A DNA stretch of 64,000 nucleotides from Nocardia pseudobrasiliensis NBRC 108224 (GTDB lineage Bacteria; Actinomycetota; Actinomycetes; Mycobacteriales; Mycobacteriaceae): assembly GCF_001613105.1 (NCBI RefSeq), contig NZ_BDBS01000002.1, positions 186,001 through 250,000 of the forward strand. The letters run 5' to 3'. Below the pieces are notes generated by a model that did no database searches, was not told the origin of the DNA, and saw only the letters and a list, made by a program, of their open reading frames with translations. Shown piece by piece: positions 25,502-34,716 of the stretch (the stretch's first letter is position 1; each line of letters starts with the position of its first letter). Position numbers and translations under genes: made by a program.

Positions 25502-26629
25502 GTGCGCACCAGTCGAATACTCGCGGCCTGTACCGTCGTCGTCGCCGTTCTCGCGGCGGCGTGTGCGAGGGAATCCGGCTCCGGCGGGGATTCCGTCGCG
25601 CTGGCGATCCCCTTCGGGGACTTCGTCTCCCGGGAGATGCTGCGGCTGCCCGCCGTGAGTGGGCCCGCGCCGGTGGTCGTGCTCGTCGGTGGGTCCGGGC
25701 CGGAGGATATGAACGGCGATGATGCGAGCGTCGGTGGGGCCTCGCGGGGGCATGTGCTCGCGGATGTGGCGGAATCCCGTGCCGGACAGGGGTTTGCGGC
25801 CCTTCGGTACAACAAGCACTACGTGAACGGAATTGACGTCGATCCGCGGTTCGCGGCCGAACTCACGATGGCCCGGCTGGCCGAGGACGCGCGCGAGGCG
25901 ATCCGGATGGCGCGGGCGGATTCGCGGATCGATGCGCGGCGGATCTATCTGTACGGCTGGAGCGAGGGCGCGGCCGTGGCGGCCGCGGTCGCGGCGGGGA
26001 TGCCGGAGGTGCGCGGGCTCGTGCTGCACGGCGTGGTCGGCGTGCCGTGGCGCGAAGGGCTTGTCGCGCAATGGGATCGGGTGGTGCGCCCGTATCTGCG
26101 GCAGTTCGCGGTCGATGGTTCGGTCGGAGTGGACGAGGTGCGCCGAGCGCTGCGTGGCGACGGGGGAGTGGTCGCGCGCGAACTCCTCGGTGTGCTCGGC
26201 GATTTCGACTCCGATCCAGCGGTGTTGAGCCCGGCCTTCGATCTCGACGGTGATGGCCGCATCGATCTCGACAGCGAATTGCTCACGGCGGCAGCATATT
26301 TCGTCGACACCCAGTTGGCCGGTGGCGTCTTCCGGCTCTACGGCGGCCCCACCGCGCTACCCGATGTCACGACCTCGGCGGCCGCGCTGTGCGCTGTCCC
26401 CGTCCTGATCCAGCACGGCGAGAACGACGGCAATGTCTCGATCGAGGCCGCCACCCGGCTCGACCGCGCCCTGACCGCCGAGGGCAACGGGGACCACACC
26501 CTGCTCACCTACCCTCGATCGGGCCATTCCCTCGGCAAGGCAATCGATCTCCAGCACGACCCGATCGGTCCCATCGGTCCGACCCCGCTCGCCGATCTCG
26601 GTCGCTGGCTGCGCGACCATGCAAAATGA
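25502..26629 (+). CDS. lipoprotein alpha/beta-hydrolase
   Basis: 375 residues from the GTG at 25502. The signal peptide RTSRILAACTVVVAVLAAAC ends in an LAAAC lipobox, predicting a lipid-anchored extracytoplasmic enzyme. The nucleophile is Ser in YGWSEGAAVAA, the acid Asp in GENDGNV and the His in SGHSLG, so the triad is complete. An oxyanion segment VVVLVGGSGPEDMNG precedes. An acidic loop FDLDGDGRIDLDSE looks like a calcium loop. Substrate unknown; peptidase-, esterase- and dienelactone-hydrolase-like relatives exist. An alternative ATG at 25463 would put a basic stretch before the signal. Confidence 0.8.
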   Translation: MRTSRILAACTVVVAVLAAACARESGSGGDSVALAIPFGDFVSREMLRLPAVSGPAPVVVLVGGSGPEDMNGDDASVGGASRGHVLADVAESRAGQGFAALRYNKHYVNGIDVDPRFAAELTMARLAEDAREAIRMARADSRIDARRIYLYGWSEGAAVAAAVAAGMPEVRGLVLHGVVGVPWREGLVAQWDRVVRPYLRQFAVDGSVGVDEVRRALRGDGGVVARELLGVLGDFDSDPAVLSPAFDLDGDGRIDLDSELLTAAAYFVDTQLAGGVFRLYGGPTALPDVTTSAAALCAVPVLIQHGENDGNVSIEAATRLDRALTAEGNGDHTLLTYPRSGHSLGKAIDLQHDPIGPIGPTPLADLGRWLRDHAK

Positions 26630-26682
26630 GTTGGCATGTGAGGACGACCTGCATATCGTCATCGGACCGGAGGGAGGAAGGC

Positions 26683-27090
26683 ATGGCCTACATTCCGAAC
26701 GAGCTGCTGTCCCGACTGGTCGGATGTCGACTGTTCTCGGTCGTCTTCGTCATGGACTACGTCCAGCTGTGCTTCGACTCCCACATCTCCGACCTCCGAC
26801 CGACCCTCACCTGCGATATCTTTCCCGTGGTGCACAGGGCGGCCGGTCGGATCCGACAAGATGAGGTCGGCTACGGCGACGCGCTGCGTTCGTTCATCAC
26901 CGAACATGTCGTCGCCACGGCCGAAGCATTCGAAGCCGGTCTTCGAGTCGAATTTCCCGCCGGAGCGATCACGCTCCGCCCGACCTACGACGAACTCGTC
27001 GGCCCGGAGATAGCGACCCTCTCCGGATTCCCCGACAAGTCCTGGATGACCTGGCGTCCGGGCGAGGACGCCTTCGAGTACTTCCACTGA
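26683..27090 (+). CDS. conserved-looking hypothetical protein paired with ATP-grasp gene
   Basis: 135 residues with no recognised domain; start at the ATG at 26683 after a strong GGAGGGAGGAAG site. Mixed alpha/beta composition, with aromatic-rich ends (SVVFVMDYVQLCFDSHI and SWMTWRPGEDAFEYFH). It lies 28 nt before the ATP-grasp gene on the same strand, so a shared transcript is likely. It could be a substrate, partner or immunity-like protein for that ligase; nothing in the sequence decides. Confidence 0.7.
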   Translation: MAYIPNELLSRLVGCRLFSVVFVMDYVQLCFDSHISDLRPTLTCDIFPVVHRAAGRIRQDEVGYGDALRSFITEHVVATAEAFEAGLRVEFPAGAITLRPTYDELVGPEIATLSGFPDKSWMTWRPGEDAFEYFH

Positions 27091-27118
27091 CGAAGACACC
27101 TCTGGAGAACCCTTCTCG

Positions 27119-28018
27119 ATGCTCAGCCTGCTGTCGTGTGCCGATCCGCTCAATGAGCGACGCACCGATCCCCACTTCGCCGCCGAGACCGCCGCCGCAC
27201 GCGGGCTCGGTGCGACCGTCGGGCTCATCGATCACGACCTGCTGCTGAACGGCGATGCGGCGCGGGCGGTTCGGAATGTTCCGCGGGATGGTGGGCCTGC
27301 CTGGTATCGCGGCTGGATGATCCCCTCGGCCGCGTACGCCGCCTTGGCCGATGCCCTCGAGGCTCGGGGGACACCGCTGATCGTCGACGCCGCGAGGTAT
27401 CGGGCCGCGCATGAATTGCCCGGCTGGTACGAGGCATTCGCGGAGGTGACTCCGGCCAGCCGGTGGCTGCCCGCCGAGCCGGGCCGGGTTCCGGATGTGG
27501 CCGCGCTGGCGGCGTCGCTCGGCGGCGGTGCTGGCATTGTCAAGGATTACGTCAAGTCGGCCAAGCATGCCTGGGAAACCGCCTGTTACATACCGAATCT
27601 CGCCGATACCGTCGCGCTGCGCCGGATCGTGTCCGCCTTTGTCGCCGAACAGGGCTCCTACCTGGCGGGCGGAATCGTATTGCGCGCCTTCGAATCCTTC
27701 GGCCTCGGTGCGGACAGGGCGACGGAGGTCCGGGTGTGGTGGTTGGACGGGGAACCGATACTGGTCGGCGCGCATCCCGATACTCCGGGGGAGTTCCCGG
27801 TTCCCGTATTGGGCGGCGTCGCATTGTGTGTCGCGCGATTGGGTGCGCGCTTCGTCACCACGGATCTCGCGTTACGTACGGATGGTGTCTGGCGGGTGGT
27901 GGAGGTCGGTGACGGGCAGGTGTCCGATCTGCCCGTGGGTATCGGGCCAGAGTTGATCGTGAGGGCATTGCTTGCGGCCTCGGGAATTCGATCATTCGGG
28001 GCCGATTCGCCGAGTTGA
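27119..28018 (+). CDS. ATP-grasp fold protein (DUF4343/R2K-type)
   Basis: 299 residues. IVKDYVKSAKHAWETACYIP holds the nucleotide-binding Lys region; TEVRVWWLDGEPILVGAHP and WRVVEVGDGQVSDLPVG hold the Arg/Glu/Asp metal region of the ATP-grasp C-terminal lobe. R2K enzymes form amide bonds using ATP, often tagging peptides or small amines. The ATG has a TGGAGA site. The 3' end abuts a minus-strand FAH remnant. Confidence 0.78.
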   Translation: MLSLLSCADPLNERRTDPHFAAETAAARGLGATVGLIDHDLLLNGDAARAVRNVPRDGGPAWYRGWMIPSAAYAALADALEARGTPLIVDAARYRAAHELPGWYEAFAEVTPASRWLPAEPGRVPDVAALAASLGGGAGIVKDYVKSAKHAWETACYIPNLADTVALRRIVSAFVAEQGSYLAGGIVLRAFESFGLGADRATEVRVWWLDGEPILVGAHPDTPGEFPVPVLGGVALCVARLGARFVTTDLALRTDGVWRVVEVGDGQVSDLPVGIGPELIVRALLAASGIRSFGADSPS

Positions 28019-28019
28019 C

Positions 28020-28132
28020 GGGTGAGGGCGGTCCGGCCACGATATTGCGCGGTGTGCCGATATCGGAGATCTCGACCTCGACGGTATCGCCCGGTTTCAG
28101 GGTGATCCAGCGGGTGACGGATCGGGGAGTTT
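28020..28132 (-). pseudogene. fumarylacetoacetate hydrolase C-terminal remnant
   Basis: On the minus strand the DNA reads GETPRSVTRWITLKPGDTVE followed by VEISDIGTPRNIVAGPP, which matches the end of FAH-family hydrolases (LKPGDTVEVEI-x-GIGTLRN). No start, no catalytic Glu-rich core and no proper upstream reading frame remain. It lies immediately downstream of the FAD/FeS dehydrogenase, so an ancestral operon probably included an FAH-type C-C bond hydrolase. Confidence 0.65.
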
Positions 28133-28135
28133 CTC

Positions 28136-31069
28136 CTATTCCTCGGTCAGGGCCTGGCGCACGAGTTCCACCGGATGCCAGGCGGTTCGGCCCGTGCCGT
28201 GGAAGATCTGCTGACGGCAGGACACGCCCGTCGCCGCGACGATGGTGTCCTCCGGTTCGGCCGCGAGCGCCGGGAACAGCCGGTCGCCGCCCACGGTCAT
28301 CGACATCTCGTAGTGTTCGGACTCGAATCCGAACGACCCGGCCATACCGCAGCAGCCGGAGTTGATCTCCATGACCCGCGCACCCGGAATCCGCCGCAGC
28401 AGAGCCATTGTCGCGGCAGTGCCGACCTCGGCCTTCTGATGGCAGTGCCCGTGGAAGACGATGCGCCGCCCGGCCAGCGGGGAATCGTTTCGCAGGACCA
28501 ACCGGCCCGCATCGATGGCCTCGACGAGCAGCTCCTCGACCTGCTTGACGCGCCCCGCGACCGCGCGCACGGCTTCCGAATCCGGTAGCAGCGCCGCGTA
28601 CTCGTCGCGCAACATGAACAGGCACGACGGTTCACAACCGACGATCGGCGAATCCGCCTCGGTACGGGTACACAGCGAATCAAGCAGTCTCGCAGCCTTT
28701 TTGCGCGCGTCATCGACCAGACCCTTGGACATACTCGACCGTCCGCAACACCCCCCGCTCGCGAGCTCTACCCGCCAGCCGGAGCGCTCCAGCAGTTCGA
28801 TGGCCGCCATGCCGATATGCGGTTCGGTATAGGTGGTGAAGGAGTCGGCGAGCCAATTGACGGTGCCCAGCGGCGACGCCACCATCCCAGCCGCTCGCCG
28901 ATGCCTACGGAATTCGCGCAGCAGATTCAGCCGCGCGAAGACCGGCAGCGGCCGCGCGGCCGTGATGCCCAGGGCTCGATCCATCGTGCGGCGCAGCAGA
29001 CCGATGCGGCCGGGCAGATTCGACAGCGGCGCGGTGGCCGAGCCGATTCGGTTGAGGGTACGGATCGAGCCGAAAATCCGGGAGCGCAAGGGAGTTCCGT
29101 GGATCTCGTGGTGATGCGCCAGCGCCTCGGCCTTCAGTGAGGCCATATCGACGCTCATCGGACATTCGCTCTTGCACGCCTTGCACATCAGGCACAGGTC
29201 GAGGATCTCGTGCAGTCGCTCATCGCCGAGCGCGACGTGTGGATCCGGTTCCGACAGCGCCTTCACCAGCGCGTTGGCGCGCCCGCGGGTGGCATGCTCC
29301 TCGTTTTTGGTGGCGATATAGGACGGGCACATCACCCCCGAGGTCGCCTTGCGACACAGGCCGATGTTCATACACCGATCCGCCGCGCCCCGCATACCGC
29401 CCACCACTTCGAATTTCAACGCCGTGGTGATCGGCGGCGCGGGTGGCAGCGCGTCGCGGTCGCGCAGATTCTCGGTCATCGAGGGCGCGTCGACGATCTT
29501 GCCGGGGTTCATGATGTTGCCGGGATCGAAGAGTCGCTTGACCTTTCGCATCAACGCGTACAGTTCCTCGCCGAAGATCTCGCGATTGAACTCGCTGCGG
29601 GCCAGGCCGTCGCCGTGCTCGCTGGAGTTGACCCCGCCGTATTCGGCCACGAGGTCCTTGACCGCCTCGGCGACCGCGCGCATTCTGCTCACCTCGCCGG
29701 GATCGGTCAGATCGACGAAGGGCCGAATGTGCAGGCAGCCCACCGAGCAGTGGCCGTAGAACCCGGCTTCCATCTGGTGATCGTCGAGAATCTCCTTGAA
29801 GCGCTTGGTGTATTCGGCCAGATGCACCGGATCCACGGCGGTGTCCTCGACGAAGGCGAGTGGACGGCGAGTGCCCTCACCGGCGGCCATCAGCAGTCCG
29901 AGACTGGCTTTGCGGACCTTCAGCAGGGCCGTCTGATCGGCGGGTGTGACCGCGCGCAGCGTGTGATAGCCGTGCCCGTTGCGCCGCCAGAGCGCCTCGA
30001 GCTCATCCAGTTCGTCGATGAGTCTCGCTTCGTCGTCGCCGCTGAACGAGACGAACAGCAGCGCGCCGGGATCGCCGATCAGAATATTGCCCAATTCGGC
30101 GTATTCGATTTTGCGCCTGGACAATTCGAGGATCGTGCGGTCCATCAGCTCGACCTGGTGCGGTTCACGGCTCAGCGCGTCGGTGGTAGCCGCGATGGCG
30201 CTGACCGTATCGGTGAAATGCCCGACCGCGTACACCGTATGCGCGGGCTTGGGCACCAGATCGACCAGCGCGTGGGTGACGATCACCAGCGTCCCCTCCG
30301 ACCCGACCACGAATTTGGCCGGATCGAAGGGGTTTTCACCGCCGCAACCGAGCAGTCGATCGAGGCGGTAGCCGCCCGCGCGTCGCCAGAATGCGGGCAT
30401 CCCCGCCTCGACGGCCTTCTCATTGCCGCGCACGATTTCCGGAAGCTGTTGGTAGATACGGCCTTCCAGCGTATCGGCGGCGGCCCGGCGACGGCGCTCG
30501 GCCTCGTCGACGGCCTCGAGCCGGGCCCGGGAGCCGTCGGCGAGCACCACATCCAGCGCCCGCACGTGATCGATCGTCATGCCGTAGGTCAGCGAGCCGC
30601 TGCCCGCGGAGTTGTTGCCGATCATGCCGCCGATGGTGGCGCGATTGCTGGTCGAGGTGTCGGGACCGAACATCAGCCCGTGCGCGGCCGCGGCCTGATT
30701 GAGCTGATCCTGCACCACCCCGACCTCCACCAGCGCGGTGCGACTGGCGGGATCGAGCCGCACGATGCGGTTCATATGCCGGGACAGGTCCAGGACCAGC
30801 CCGGGGCCCACGGTCTGCCCGGCCAGGCTCGTTCCCGCCCCGCGCGCCACGATCGGCACACCGAGCCCGGCCGCCGCCTTCACCGCCGCCGCGACATCGT
30901 CGCCATCGCGCGGAAAGGCCACGCCCAGTGGCGTTATCGCGTACATGCTCGCGTCGCGGGAGAAGATGTGGCGGCTGTAATCGTCGAAAGCGACCTCACC
31001 GCGCAGGGTTTCGCGCAGTGCGCGTTCCAGGCGCATACCTACGGTGGTGTCGATCGTGGGGGAGTTCAT
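28136..31069 (-). CDS. FAD-linked oxidase fused to Fe-S/CCG domains (D-2-hydroxyacid dehydrogenase type)
   Basis: 977 residues. The FAD_binding_4 domain (VPIVARGAGTSLAGQTVGPG) and FAD-oxidase C domain fill roughly residues 1-520. A ferredoxin-like region follows with CLMCKACKSECPM and CMNIGLCRK, then two CCG half-sites (GGCCGRSSM and SGCCGMAGSFG), as in GlpC/GlcF and Dld-II. The enzyme would oxidise a D-2-hydroxyacid such as D-lactate or glycolate and feed electrons to the chain at the membrane. The ATG at 31069 follows AGGACTCCC. Third gene of the IclR-linked operon. Confidence 0.92.
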   Translation of the reverse strand: MNSPTIDTTVGMRLERALRETLRGEVAFDDYSRHIFSRDASMYAITPLGVAFPRDGDDVAAAVKAAAGLGVPIVARGAGTSLAGQTVGPGLVLDLSRHMNRIVRLDPASRTALVEVGVVQDQLNQAAAAHGLMFGPDTSTSNRATIGGMIGNNSAGSGSLTYGMTIDHVRALDVVLADGSRARLEAVDEAERRRRAAADTLEGRIYQQLPEIVRGNEKAVEAGMPAFWRRAGGYRLDRLLGCGGENPFDPAKFVVGSEGTLVIVTHALVDLVPKPAHTVYAVGHFTDTVSAIAATTDALSREPHQVELMDRTILELSRRKIEYAELGNILIGDPGALLFVSFSGDDEARLIDELDELEALWRRNGHGYHTLRAVTPADQTALLKVRKASLGLLMAAGEGTRRPLAFVEDTAVDPVHLAEYTKRFKEILDDHQMEAGFYGHCSVGCLHIRPFVDLTDPGEVSRMRAVAEAVKDLVAEYGGVNSSEHGDGLARSEFNREIFGEELYALMRKVKRLFDPGNIMNPGKIVDAPSMTENLRDRDALPPAPPITTALKFEVVGGMRGAADRCMNIGLCRKATSGVMCPSYIATKNEEHATRGRANALVKALSEPDPHVALGDERLHEILDLCLMCKACKSECPMSVDMASLKAEALAHHHEIHGTPLRSRIFGSIRTLNRIGSATAPLSNLPGRIGLLRRTMDRALGITAARPLPVFARLNLLREFRRHRRAAGMVASPLGTVNWLADSFTTYTEPHIGMAAIELLERSGWRVELASGGCCGRSSMSKGLVDDARKKAARLLDSLCTRTEADSPIVGCEPSCLFMLRDEYAALLPDSEAVRAVAGRVKQVEELLVEAIDAGRLVLRNDSPLAGRRIVFHGHCHQKAEVGTAATMALLRRIPGARVMEINSGCCGMAGSFGFESEHYEMSMTVGGDRLFPALAAEPEDTIVAATGVSCRQQIFHGTGRTAWHPVELVRQALTEE

Positions 31070-31107
31070 GGGAGTCCTTATGGGTACGCGGCGGATTACG
31101 GCGTTAC

Positions 31108-32415
31108 TCAGGTGAGCGGTGCGCGATCGGGCGCGGGTTCGGTCACGACGATGGGCTCGACCGGGACCGATTGCGTTGCCGCGCGCAGCTTCTTGCGCAG
31201 CGTCAGGACCAATAGCGCCGCCACGGCGAATACGCCGCCGAAGAACGCCTGGGTCAGGGCATAACCGCCGCCGCTCAGATCGCTGAGCCAGCCGCCGATA
31301 TACGGTCCGAAGAAGCTGCCGAGATTGCCGACGCCGTTGATCAGGCCGAGTCCCGCACCGGCGGCCGCGGCCGGGACGAGTTTGGTGACCGTCGCCCAGA
31401 ACGGCCCGTACCAGGCGATCGAGGCCGCGGTGCCGAGGACCATAGCCCCGAGCACCAGCCACTTCTGTTGCGGCGAAACAAGACTCGCGCCGCCGAGAAT
31501 GATCGCCGCGGAGCCGAGCACCAGTGACATATGCGCCACATGCCCGCCGCGCCGATCGGCGGATCGGCCGACGGCGATGATGGCGATACCCGCGGCGATC
31601 TGCGGCAGGATCGCGACGAAGCCCACCTTCATATCCGTGTGGAACGCCTTCTTCAACACGCTGGGCAGCCACAGCGTGAGGCCGAGCAGGCCCATCTGCG
31701 TGAGCGTGTAGATCAGCGCGAACTGCCAGACGATTCCGCTGGTGAACGCGGCCCGGAAGGTGCCGCGATGCTGCAGCGGCTCACCCTCCTCCAGTCGCGA
31801 CCGCTCGATGTGGTCGCGTTCGGCCGCCGAGAGCCAGCCGGCCTTGGCGGGGGTGTCGCGGACCACCGCGAGCCACGCGATGAGGCCGATGATCAGCGGC
31901 GCGCCGCCCTGGATGATGAACATCCAGCGCCAATCCATATACGTCAGAATGATTCCGGAGAACGGGGCGGCGACTATCGCCGCGATCGGGGTGTACAGCT
32001 TGAAGATCGCGTAGGCCCGGCCGCGTTCGGCGAACGGGAACCACGATCGGATGGTGGCCATCAGCGCCGGTTGCACGCCGCCCTCGGCGACGCCGAGCAG
32101 GAAGCGCGAGAGCAGCAATTCGCCGACGGTATCGGTGAGCCCCGATGCCATGGCGGCCATACTCCACAGCACCAGCAGAATCGCGATCCACCTTCTGGCG
32201 CTCCATCTTTCGGCCATATATCCGCCGGGGATCTGCAGCAACAGATAACCCCAGAAGAAGATGCCGCTGGCGAGGCCCTGCTGGGCCTTGGTGAGGCCCA
32301 TATCGGCCTCGAGATGCGGGAGCGCGAAACTGATATTGGTTCGGTCGATATAACAGATGACGTAGATGAAGACGACGACGGGCAAAATGTAGGTCCAGCG
32401 CTTCATATCGGACAA
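31108..32415 (-). CDS. ACS-family MFS transporter (anion:cation symporter type)
   Basis: 435 residues, about 12 membrane helices. The opening YVICYIDRTNISFALPHLEADMGL and the AERWSARRWI loop are typical of the ACS/phthalate-permease group, which takes up organic anions with protons. The TTG at 32415 is favoured over the ATG at 32406 because AGGAGG lies 7 nt before the TTG and 16 nt before the ATG. It sits 38 nt before the dehydrogenase gene and probably brings in its substrate. Confidence 0.9.
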   Translation of the reverse strand: MSDMKRWTYILPVVVFIYVICYIDRTNISFALPHLEADMGLTKAQQGLASGIFFWGYLLLQIPGGYMAERWSARRWIAILLVLWSMAAMASGLTDTVGELLLSRFLLGVAEGGVQPALMATIRSWFPFAERGRAYAIFKLYTPIAAIVAAPFSGIILTYMDWRWMFIIQGGAPLIIGLIAWLAVVRDTPAKAGWLSAAERDHIERSRLEEGEPLQHRGTFRAAFTSGIVWQFALIYTLTQMGLLGLTLWLPSVLKKAFHTDMKVGFVAILPQIAAGIAIIAVGRSADRRGGHVAHMSLVLGSAAIILGGASLVSPQQKWLVLGAMVLGTAASIAWYGPFWATVTKLVPAAAAGAGLGLINGVGNLGSFFGPYIGGWLSDLSGGGYALTQAFFGGVFAVAALLVLTLRKKLRAATQSVPVEPIVVTEPAPDRAPLT

Positions 32416-32594
32416 CGACCTACCTCCTCGTAGGTGGCCGGCGCGGGCTGGGCGTCGGCGGGTATATCGGATCCCGACTCGGGAAGGAGCCGGGCGAGGA
32501 TCGCTCGAAGCGGAGCATTGGGAGTCGAGCTGGAGGCCGTCACAGCGGGAGGTGGCTCAGCGGTGGAGCGAGAGATGTTTCGGGGGAATGGGTT

Positions 32595-33761
32595 TCAGTC
32601 GGCGCGCAAGACCGCGAGCGCGGCCTGCAATCCGGCGGGGTCGACGGTGACGCCGGCCAGTTCGAGACCCATCTGGACGCCGGACAGCGTTCCGGCCAGC
32701 ATCAGATCGTTGAAATCGCCGAGATGGCCGATCCGGAACACCCGCCCGGCGAGTCGGCCGAGGCCGGTGCCCAGCGACATGTCGTAGCGCTCCAGGATGA
32801 TTCGGCGCACCTTGTCCGCGTCGTATTGCTCGTCGAGCAGGACCGCGGTCAGCGATCCGGAGTACTCCCGCGCGTCGACGCACAGGACCTCGAGCCCCCA
32901 GCCGTGTACGGCCGCCCGGGTCGCGGCGGCGTGGCGGCGGTGCCGGGCGAAGACATTCGCCAGACCCTCCTCCTCGAGCATCAGCAGCGCCTCGCGCAGA
33001 CCGTAGAGCAGGTTGGTGGCCGGGGTGTAGGGATAGAAGCCGCGTTCGTTGTTGTCGAGCATGGGCGTCCAGTCCCAGTAGGACTTCGGCAGTCGCGAGC
33101 GCGTCGCGGCGACCAGGGCCTTCTCGCTGATCGCGTTGAAACCGAGTCCGGGCGGCAGCATCAGGCCCTTCTGGGAGCAGCCGACGGTCACATCGACGCC
33201 CCATTCGTCGTGGCGGTAGTCGATCGAGCCGAGCGAGGAGATGGTGTCGACCAGCAGCAGCGCCGGATGGCGGGCCTCGTCGATGGCGGCGCGGATCTCC
33301 GGGATGCGGCTGGTGACGCCGGTGGAGGTCTCGTTGTGCACCACCATCACCGCCGCGATCTCGTATGCGGTGTCGGCGGCGAGTTTTTCGGCGAGTATCG
33401 CCGGATCGGCCCCGTGACGCCAGTCGCCGGGCACGAAATCCACTGTCAGTCCTAGGCGTTCGGCCATATCGCGCCACAGGCTCGCGAAATGTCCTGTCTC
33501 GAAAGCCAATACGCGGTCGCCGGGAGACAGCGTATTGACCAGGGCGGCCTCCCAGGCTCCGGTGCCGGAGGAGGGGTAGGCGACGATCGATTCGCGGGTA
33601 CCGAAAACCGGTTTCAGTCTGGTCGTGAGGTCGAAGGTGAATTCCGCGAAGTCGGGTCCGCGGTGGTCGATGGTCGGTCGGGCGATGGCTTGCAGTACCC
33701 GGTCGGGGACGTTGGTCGGGCCCGGGATTTGCAGAAAATGCCGTCCACTGCGTGCGGTCAT
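32595..33761 (-). CDS. class V PLP aminotransferase (serine/alanine-glyoxylate type)
   Basis: 388 residues from the ATG at 33761 (an ATG at 33776 is also possible). HFLQIPGPTNVPDRVLQAIARP is the family N-terminus; the PLP Lys is in VGCSQKGLMLPPG; HNETSTGV and LLLVDTISSLGS are the cofactor-contact regions. It transfers an amino group from serine or alanine to glyoxylate, or the like. First gene of the minus-strand operon with the MFS carrier and dehydrogenase; the dehydrogenase could make the 2-oxo acid acceptor. Divergent from IclR. Confidence 0.92.
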   Translation of the reverse strand: MTARSGRHFLQIPGPTNVPDRVLQAIARPTIDHRGPDFAEFTFDLTTRLKPVFGTRESIVAYPSSGTGAWEAALVNTLSPGDRVLAFETGHFASLWRDMAERLGLTVDFVPGDWRHGADPAILAEKLAADTAYEIAAVMVVHNETSTGVTSRIPEIRAAIDEARHPALLLVDTISSLGSIDYRHDEWGVDVTVGCSQKGLMLPPGLGFNAISEKALVAATRSRLPKSYWDWTPMLDNNERGFYPYTPATNLLYGLREALLMLEEEGLANVFARHRRHAAATRAAVHGWGLEVLCVDAREYSGSLTAVLLDEQYDADKVRRIILERYDMSLGTGLGRLAGRVFRIGHLGDFNDLMLAGTLSGVQMGLELAGVTVDPAGLQAALAVLRAD

Positions 33762-33779
33762 CGGATTCTCATCCATTCT

Positions 33780-33804
33780 GTGCCGTGTTATGGCACGCTG
33801 TGCC
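33780..33804. promoter_or_regulatory. IclR-type operator candidate
   Basis: GTGCC (33780-33784), GGCAC (33792-33796) and GTGCC (33800-33804) form two overlapping inverted repeats with 7- and 3-bp spacers between the divergent aminotransferase and IclR genes. IclR proteins often bind such multi-half-site regions. Confidence 0.45.
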
Positions 33805-33829
33805 GTGAGAAGGTTCAGCAAGGGTAGGG

Positions 33830-34594
33830 ATGGCGTCGAGAGGAGTCAAGACTTTGCGCAACGTCCTGAATACGCTGCGCGTACTGGAAGAGGTCGCGAT
33901 CCGCCAGCCGATCGGAGTCGGCGAATTGTCCCGGGTCCTGGACATGCCGAAGAGTTCCGTGCAGCGGATATTGGTCACCCTGGACGCGGCCGGTTGGATT
34001 CGGCCCGCTTCCGGTGAGGTCACCCGCTGGGTGCTGACCACCAAGGCGCTGGCCGTCGGCAGCCGTGCGGGCGGTGGGGATCTGGGGCTGCGCGGCGCGG
34101 CCCTGCCGATCATGGAGAATCTGCGACGGCACACCGAGGAGACCGTGCACCTGACGATTCCGGAGGACGGGAAGATGGTGCTGATCGAGCGGTTGGAGAC
34201 CGACAAGCCCGTGCGCACCAATATGGCGCTGGGGCACTCACTTCCGCTGCATGCCTCGGCCAATGGCAAAGCGGTGCTCGCACACAGTGATTCGGAGACG
34301 GTACGGCGTCTGCTCGTCGAGGAACTGCCGCGCTATACCGATACGACGATCACCGATCCGGACGCTTTGCGCGCCGATCTGGCCGATATCCGCAATCGAG
34401 GGTTCGCGGTCAATCGCGGGGAGTGGCGTTCGGATGTCGGCGCGGTGGCCGCGGTCGTGCTCGACGGCGCCGGTAAGCCGATCGCGAGTCTGAGCGTGAA
34501 CATTCCGATCAGCCGATTGACCCCGGATTCGGAGCTCCTCTTCGGTACGGCGGTGAATGCGGCCGCACGTGAGCTGGGGGAGCGGTTGGGCTGA
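33830..34594 (+). CDS. IclR-family regulator
   Basis: 254 residues. The N-terminal winged helix (GVGELSRVLDMPKSSVQRILVTLDAAGWI) is followed by the ligand domain (LPLHASANGKAVLAHS, and GFAVNRGEW, SDVGAVAAVVLDG). IclR proteins sense small acids such as glyoxylate or aromatic acids through this domain. Divergent from the aminotransferase-transporter-dehydrogenase operon, which it very probably controls. Confidence 0.95.
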   Translation: MASRGVKTLRNVLNTLRVLEEVAIRQPIGVGELSRVLDMPKSSVQRILVTLDAAGWIRPASGEVTRWVLTTKALAVGSRAGGGDLGLRGAALPIMENLRRHTEETVHLTIPEDGKMVLIERLETDKPVRTNMALGHSLPLHASANGKAVLAHSDSETVRRLLVEELPRYTDTTITDPDALRADLADIRNRGFAVNRGEWRSDVGAVAAVVLDGAGKPIASLSVNIPISRLTPDSELLFGTAVNAAARELGERLG

Positions 34595-34716
34595 CCTTCA
34601 ACGGCTGCTGATCAACTGGAACAGCTCACCCACCACCTGCGTCTGCCAGACCCGCGCGTAGCGCGAATCGGTGCTCGGCGGTCGTGTCGGCATTTCCGAA
34701 CAAGGGCAGCGTCCGA

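Noticed and set aside
29210..31264. 684-codon open frame on the plus strand opposite the FAD/FeS dehydrogenase
   Set aside because: Mirror of a well-supported enzyme gene; composition is Arg/Gly/His-rich without domains.
34598..34716. 31-codon minus-strand frame downstream of the SRPBCC gene
   Set aside because: No ribosome site and no similarity noticed; treated as spacer.
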